Both the position numbers and the translations under genes were made by a program. Source: Diplocarpon mali (taxonomy: Eukaryota; Ascomycota; Leotiomycetes; Helotiales; Drepanopezizaceae). From it: a DNA stretch of 64,000 nucleotides. Below are positions 59,697 to 64,000 of this stretch, piece by piece (within the stretch, counting starts at the first letter, position 1; every line of letters begins with the position of its first letter). Where the stretch lies: NCBI GenBank assembly GCA_024741835.1, contig JAENRP010000125.1:1998-65997 (forward strand). The letters are read 5' to 3'. The notes under the pieces are model-generated. The model was not told where the DNA came from and ran no database searches. It saw only the letters and a list, made by a program, of their open reading frames with translations.

Positions 59697-61900
59697 ATTT
59701 AAAAAGTTAAAGAGATCCTAGGAGATCTTAAAGAAGGGCCTTAGAGATCGGTTCTTAAAGGGAGTGCGAGAAATAACTTACTTAGCAGACGCTACTATAT
59801 ATATAGGGTACTCTAGCCTTTATATTCCCTTGATCTTTACTCCTTTAGTGCACTTGATTAGCGCTTAAAGAGCCTTTGCGCCTAGGTGGCCAGCGCAAAG
59901 GTACTATATATACGCATTATTATCCCGTACCCTAGTAAGCATATAGCTAGACTAGAACCTATTATAAAGTATTGTCTTAGCTATAAAGAACGCTATTAAG
60001 GTAAAGAAGTTATATTAAAGTATATTTGGAAGATCTAAATAGTTAATAGGCTTATATTTAAAGAAAAAAAGATTATAGCAATGCTTTAATTAAGCTTGCT
60101 TTATAGAATCTATAATGCTCTTAAAGCGCAAAGTAAGGTCTACCCTAGAGTATTAAAAACCCTTATTTATAAGGAGCCTTTTTAAGATAATATTAGTAGT
60201 AAACTCCTTTATAATAGCAATATTATAAAGCGTTATCCTTATAGGAGAGCTATTATACTATAAAAGAGAGTCTACTATATATCTATTACCTCTCTTAATA
60301 ATTAGGAGTTTTAAAGTACTTACTTTAATATATTGCTGCGAATTATTAAAAGGCTTTAAGGTGCCTGCGATAAGTAAATCCTTTGAATTAATAATATAAG
60401 TGGCTGCGCAATTGTTAAAAAGCGTACTTAAAGAGAGCAGGTAGCACTTTAGCTTAAAGAGGTAGTAGATATTAAACAATTCTTTAAAAGCGTTAAAAGT
60501 AAAGGGATCTATTACTATAAAGACTAATAAGTTCTCCCTTTTACTTAAACTATCCTCTTTAAAGGCTAAAGCCTTTCCTTTAAATTTGTCAATTGCTATT
60601 ACTATAATATTATTCTCTTTAAGCTATACTTAAAGACCCTTAAACTAGTCTTTTACATTTAACGCCTTTTATATTTATAAGACCTCCTCTTGTAAATAGA
60701 GAACCTTTATATTTTCCTTACGCCTATCTATAGCGTATAATAGTTTTTAATAGTCCTAAGGCTTCTAATAGTAATTGTTAGAGCCTTTATAAGGGCACTT
60801 AGGCTTAATTTCCCTTTTAAAGCTTATAAAGCGATTTTAGGAGCTGCTTACTAAAGCCTGCGAAAGGGTTTTAGCATCTAAGAGAGACTCTTAAATAGTA
60901 AAAACTGCTAGCCCTTTATTATTAATTGCTCTATTAGATTTAATGCTTGCTAAGGCGCGACTTAATTGTATTAGGTTATGCTTATATAAGGTTCCTATCT
61001 GCTTATTAGTAATTATTTCCTCCTTTAAGCGAGTCGCTTAATTCGGATTAATCTTTATTATAATTAAGTTTAAAAAGTCAATCACTCTTAGTCTTCCTTT
61101 AATCTTAAGAAGACTGTATTATTCTGCTAAGTAGTACGCCTTTTGCTACTTTTGGATCTACTGCTAAGTGTTAGTTCTCCTAGTCTTGCTTTAGCATAGT
61201 ATATTATAGTATTAGAGCCTTATCTAAGACTGAATAGCCTTATTAGAAGGCGTAATATTATGCTTTAAAATAGATACTAGGCCTTAGAGTAAGAGTTACT
61301 AGTTTACTAAATTGGTATATAGGTCGTTAGCTATAGTTCTACTTATAGGAGTATCTTTATTAGGTATTAAGGATAAGAGCTTTTTAGTTTAGATTTATAC
61401 TTAAGCTATTATAAAAGCTAAAAGCGTTCTATCGATAGTCTTAGAGACCTATTCTAGTAGTAGTTTATAGTGTTTGCGTTAGGTCTTTTAAGTTTCCTTA
61501 TATATAAGGTGCTCCTTTATTAAGATTTTATATTCATCTTTAATATCTTTATAAGAGGCCTATAGAGGAAGAGCTTTTAATAGATCTCCTAAGGGAAAGC
61601 AGGCGTAAATCTATTTGGATCGAGTCGCTATATACTCTTTATATAACCTCGCGTATACTATACAAAGGTTGGCCGTTTCTAGTTCCTTAAGCTCTTATAT
61701 AAAGGGAGCTTAAGGCTCAGTCTTTATAATTAACTTAAATAGGAGTCTTAGATTGGTAAAAATGGTAATATTATAAAGCTTAGCGAAGAATATATATTTA
61801 CTAAACCACTTTACTTAAAAGGCAAAGGTATTAAGGCGAGGCTTAGAGATGCTTAAAGAGTTAGATATATTAAATAGAGTTTAGTAAAAAAGGTTAGGTA
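59697..61900 (-). pseudogene. Copia gag-pol of E2, first part: gag, protease, integrase zinc region
   Basis: Minus strand. Gag lies above about 60,750, ending with a degraded zinc knuckle (K-C-P-Y-K-G near 60,800). Protease near 60,400 reads L-F-N-N-C-A-A-T-Y-I-I-N-S, typical of Copia D-x-G-A-T-x-H-I with Asp to Asn and His to Tyr changes. The pre-integrase motif near 59,880 reads Y-L-C-A-G-H-L-G, followed by a C-x2-C partner with one cysteine lost. It ends at the D2 insertion (F-K-I-S-Q-D-L-F-N-F, the start of the integrase core) and continues at 53652. The stop-free frame 60258-60479 is part of it. The gag start was not located. Confidence 0.8.
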
Positions 61901-62073
61901 TATAAATAGAGTTTGTAAATAAGGTTCGATTGGAAAATGGAGATTTGTTAATTAAAAATGAAGGTCCTTTGAGTTGTTATAAATACTCGGAAAGTCGGTT
62001 AAGAGCTTAAAGGGCCCTTTAGCCAGTTATATATAAAGAGAAAGTATATTAAAGTACTTATAGGGCTTATAAC
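61901..62073 (-). other. Leader of E2 with primer-binding-like site
   Basis: On the minus strand the LTR is followed by gttataagccc (plus strand 62063-62073), nearly identical to the D2 primer-binding-like site. No other feature. Confidence 0.5.
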
Positions 62074-62270
62074 TATGGTGCGGTCGGCTAGAGGGCCTTT
62101 ATTAGGTCGCTTAGGAGGCTTGCAAAAGTAGGGGATAATAATTAATTATATTATTATCTAATATATATATGGTAAGGAGACTTCGGAAAGAAAAGGGAGA
62201 GTCTATGACTTAGCAGAGTCATATAGAAGGTCTTTAGAATAAGTGGAGACTCCGCCCATTCTATACGACA
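62074..62270 (-). repeat. 5' LTR of Copia E2
   Basis: 197 bp, partner of 21928-22124. On the coding strand it starts TGTCGTATAG. Followed (plus strand) by TSD tagac. Confidence 0.92.
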
Positions 62271-62275
62271 TAGAC

Positions 62276-62935
62276 CTATTTCGATCTACTTTCTATCACT
62301 TCTATATAGGAGAAGCCGGTTATTCTAAAGAAACTTTCCCTTAGTTTTAGGCCTAATTCCAATTAGCTGCGATCCAAGGAAAGGTCTTAAGATCTAAGTG
62401 GTTCTTCTTTATATAGAATAAGATTATCCCTTAGCTTAAAGCTATATGCGCCTTAGCTAAGGCCTCTTAAGGGAAGGACTATACTATTATAATTAATTAA
62501 TTGAACGCCTTTAATACTAAATGCTAAAGTAACTAACTTCTTAACCTTTTAATAAAAAGTAAGGCGACCCTAGTATTATACTAAAAGACTTCCGATTCGC
62601 TTCTTAATAAGACCGCTCGCGGTCCAAGCACCAGAAGTACCACTTAAGTTTCTAAGTCACTAGCCTCGAAGCCGATTACCCCTTTTTACTAAGATACGCC
62701 AGCTAAGGCTAGTTCTCTTACTTTACCCTTTAAGTAAGCTACCTGCTAGACCTATAGCAAAATAGGTTATTATAAGACCGAGTGTCCTTTTGCAAGTAAG
62801 ATCAATGCCTTAAAAGATGCAAAGGAAGCTGATCCGACTCTAAACTTAACTAAGAATAGGGTTAAAATAGAAGAAGATTAGGAAAACGAAGAGGCCTAGG
62901 AAAAGACTCCTACTTAAGCTTGCAAAAGTGCAACT
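62276..62935 (+). pseudogene. Gag of Gypsy G, C-terminal part with zinc knuckle
   Basis: Continues gag from 21927 in the same frame. A capsid-end segment reads E-A-G-Y-S-K-E-T-F near 62,325 and L-R-S-K-W-F-F-F near 62,390. Zinc knuckle near 62,744-62,790 reads C-Q-T-Y-S-K-I-G-Y-Y-K-T-E-C (ancestral C-x2-C-x4-H-x4-C with Cys and His changed to Tyr). Ends in the overlap with pol around 62,900-62,935. Confidence 0.75.
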
Positions 62936-64000
62936 TATCGAAGCTAGATCTTAACTCTTTAATAAGAGAGAAGCAATTCCTAACCTCTTATACTATTAGT
63001 ATAAATAGACTTAAAGTATTATTATTAGCTTTAATAGATACTAAAGCCCTTAATTACCTATTTTTAAATCGTTCCCTTTTTATATATCTTTTAAAAGCGA
63101 TTGGCTTTAAAATTCTTCCTCTTCTAACCCTTATTCCTATCTATAGATTTTAAAATACTATTTGCGCGCAAGCTACGCACTATATGCGCTTTTACTTAAC
63201 AATTGATAAAAGGTGTATTTACAACTGCCTTTAGGTTATTCTCGACCTAGGCTAGCGCAATACTATTATTAGAGTCAAATGGATACGCCGATTCCGATTT
63301 AAACTTGATCTAAAGGAAAACCGATTTATATAGCCTTTATATTATCCTCTATCACCCTAATTCGCAAAGGAAATTCTCATCTATCTTCCCCCTTTTAAAG
63401 GACTTCGAATCCAAGCCGATTACTAAGCTAATATTAACTATAGAGAATAGGAAATAGCTATAGATAAAGCTTAATAGATTAATAGAAGATAGTCTTATAT
63501 CAATTTGATAGTCTTAGCTAGGCGCGAGATCCCTATTACTATTACTAGGCTAGCGCCCTTGCCTATAACTAAGCCAGATCTAGGAAAACAGTCTAATATA
63601 AATCGATTATAATCTAACCCTATTCGCAAATGCCCTAAAGCTGCAATTCTTATTTGCGAAATTAGTACTAATGCCTTTTATTATAATATAAAGTATAAGG
63701 AGACTGAGTTCTTTTAAACTAGTATTTATAAAGTGGATAGGATTCTAAAGGAAAGATATAAGCCTAAGAATCCTAATATTAAAAAGCTTATTAATAATCG
63801 ACTCTTAAAATAGTACCGATCTTTAAAACAAGCCTTCTTAAAAAGGGATGCAGATACCCTCCCTTCCTATCGGTACTATAATTATAAGATATAGCTAAAA
63901 GGGCCCTTGCCTAACGCCTATTCGCCCCTTTACTATTAATCTACTAAGGAGCTTAAGGTTATAAAGGAGTACTTACTCGAGAATTTAGATAAAGGCTTTA
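62920..64000 (+). pseudogene. Pol of Gypsy G: protease and start of RT (cut by window edge)
   Basis: The protease is in the stop-free stretch 62920-63153, with A-L-I-D-T-K-A-L near 63031 (D-T-G-A with Gly to Lys). The frame is one base earlier than gag, so gag and pol overlap in a -1 relation. After a linker, the RT N-terminus is clear: Y-K-I-Q-L-K-G near 63890, Y-S-P-L-Y near 63925 and K-V-I-K-E-Y-L-L-E-N-L near 63965, matching the conserved Gypsy RT entry segment. RT catalytic motifs lie outside the window. Confidence 0.8.

Larger units (their letters stand above)
21928..62270 (-). mobile_element. Ty1/Copia element E2, complete, split by Gypsy B and Copia D2
   Basis: LTRs at both ends are 197 bp each and flanked by TSD tagac (21923-21927, 62271-62275). 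The minus strand reads LTR, gag, protease and integrase start (61,900-59,697), then after D2 the rest of integrase, RT and RNase H (53,652-50,271), then a 3' region (50,270-48,895). After Gypsy B comes the last 69 bp and the 3' LTR. Removing B (with TSD gcaa) and D2 (with TSD aagtt) leaves about 7.6 kb. RIP-disrupted. No palindromic repeats found in it. Confidence 0.88.
20614..64000 (+). mobile_element. Ty3/Gypsy element G, split by E2, runs off right edge
   Basis: Element G has its 5' LTR at 20614-20920, leader and the first part of gag to 21927. The Copia E2 nest occupies 21928-62270. The rest of gag, protease and the RT N-terminus run from 62276 to the edge. The tagac at 21923-21927 and 62271-62275 is the TSD of E2. 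Joining at that TSD keeps the gag reading frame, which supports a single G element. The left flank ccttt (20609-20613) would be G's own TSD copy. No palindromic repeats were seen in G. Confidence 0.87.

Noticed and set aside
1..64000. Alternative genetic code (TAA/TAG read as Gln, as in some ciliates), because long frames open up when stops are read as Gln.
   Set aside because: Catalytic Asp, Gly, Cys and Glu residues are also mutated by the same transitions, LTR pairs of one element differ by C/T and G/A, and sister copies differ in whether a residue is intact. That is RIP, not recoding.

Overview
The window is one block of nested LTR retrotransposons from what is most likely a filamentous ascomycete (Pezizomycotina) genome that has undergone repeat-induced point mutation (RIP). 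I see no host gene, tRNA or rRNA. The DNA is AT- and TpA-rich. Almost every long open frame is cut by TAA/TAG at positions where the conserved family residue is Gln (CAA/CAG to TAA/TAG), and catalytic residues show G-to-A or C-to-T changes (Asp to Asn, Gly to Ser, Cys to Tyr, Glu to Lys). LTR pairs of one element differ mainly by the same transitions.

The whole 64 kb can be tiled with eight elements. Their boundaries are fixed by LTR pairs and, for five of them, by target-site duplications (TSDs). (1) E1, a minus-strand Ty1/Copia fragment (17826-20613), is the oldest visible layer. (2) Copia D1 (plus strand, 3' part, 15166-17825) sits in E1, and Ty3/Gypsy element A (minus strand, 1-15165, its 3' end beyond the left edge) sits in D1. 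(3) Ty3/Gypsy G (plus strand) starts at 20614 inside E1, breaks at 21927 and resumes at 62276, running off the right edge. (4) The break in G is a full Copia element E2 (minus strand, 21928-62270, TSD tagac). (5) E2 is itself broken by Gypsy B (plus strand, 22194-48890, TSD gcaa) and by Copia D2 (plus strand, 53653-59691, TSD aagtt). (6) B is broken by Copia H (plus strand, 25628-33648, TSD taatc) inside its protease and by the small gag-only LTR element C (plus strand, 42204-45137, TSD ttaa) inside its last ORF. The deepest nesting is E1 > G > E2 > B > H, five levels.

A and B are copies of an unusually large Gypsy family. Without its inserts B is about 15.7 kb. It has 245-bp LTRs, then gag, pol (protease, RT, RNase H, integrase), then two further long ORFs (ORF2 about 1,140 codons, ORF3 about 1,150 codons) that match no retroelement domain I recognise but resemble each other. 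C shares LTR and gag sequence with this family and lacks pol, ORF2 and ORF3, so it looks like a non-autonomous derivative.

The most unusual signal is a short palindromic repeat of about 24-26 bp (arms close to GACTCgcAGGCC and GGCCTgcGAGTC). I count about 46 copies: 14 each in A and B at matching positions, 4 in C, 3 in D1 and 11 in D2. I see none in E, G or H. Most copies lie inside coding frames and are read in one preferred phase as a peptide close to T-P-R-P-G-L-R-V. In D2 eight copies form an array between protease and integrase with every spacing a multiple of three.
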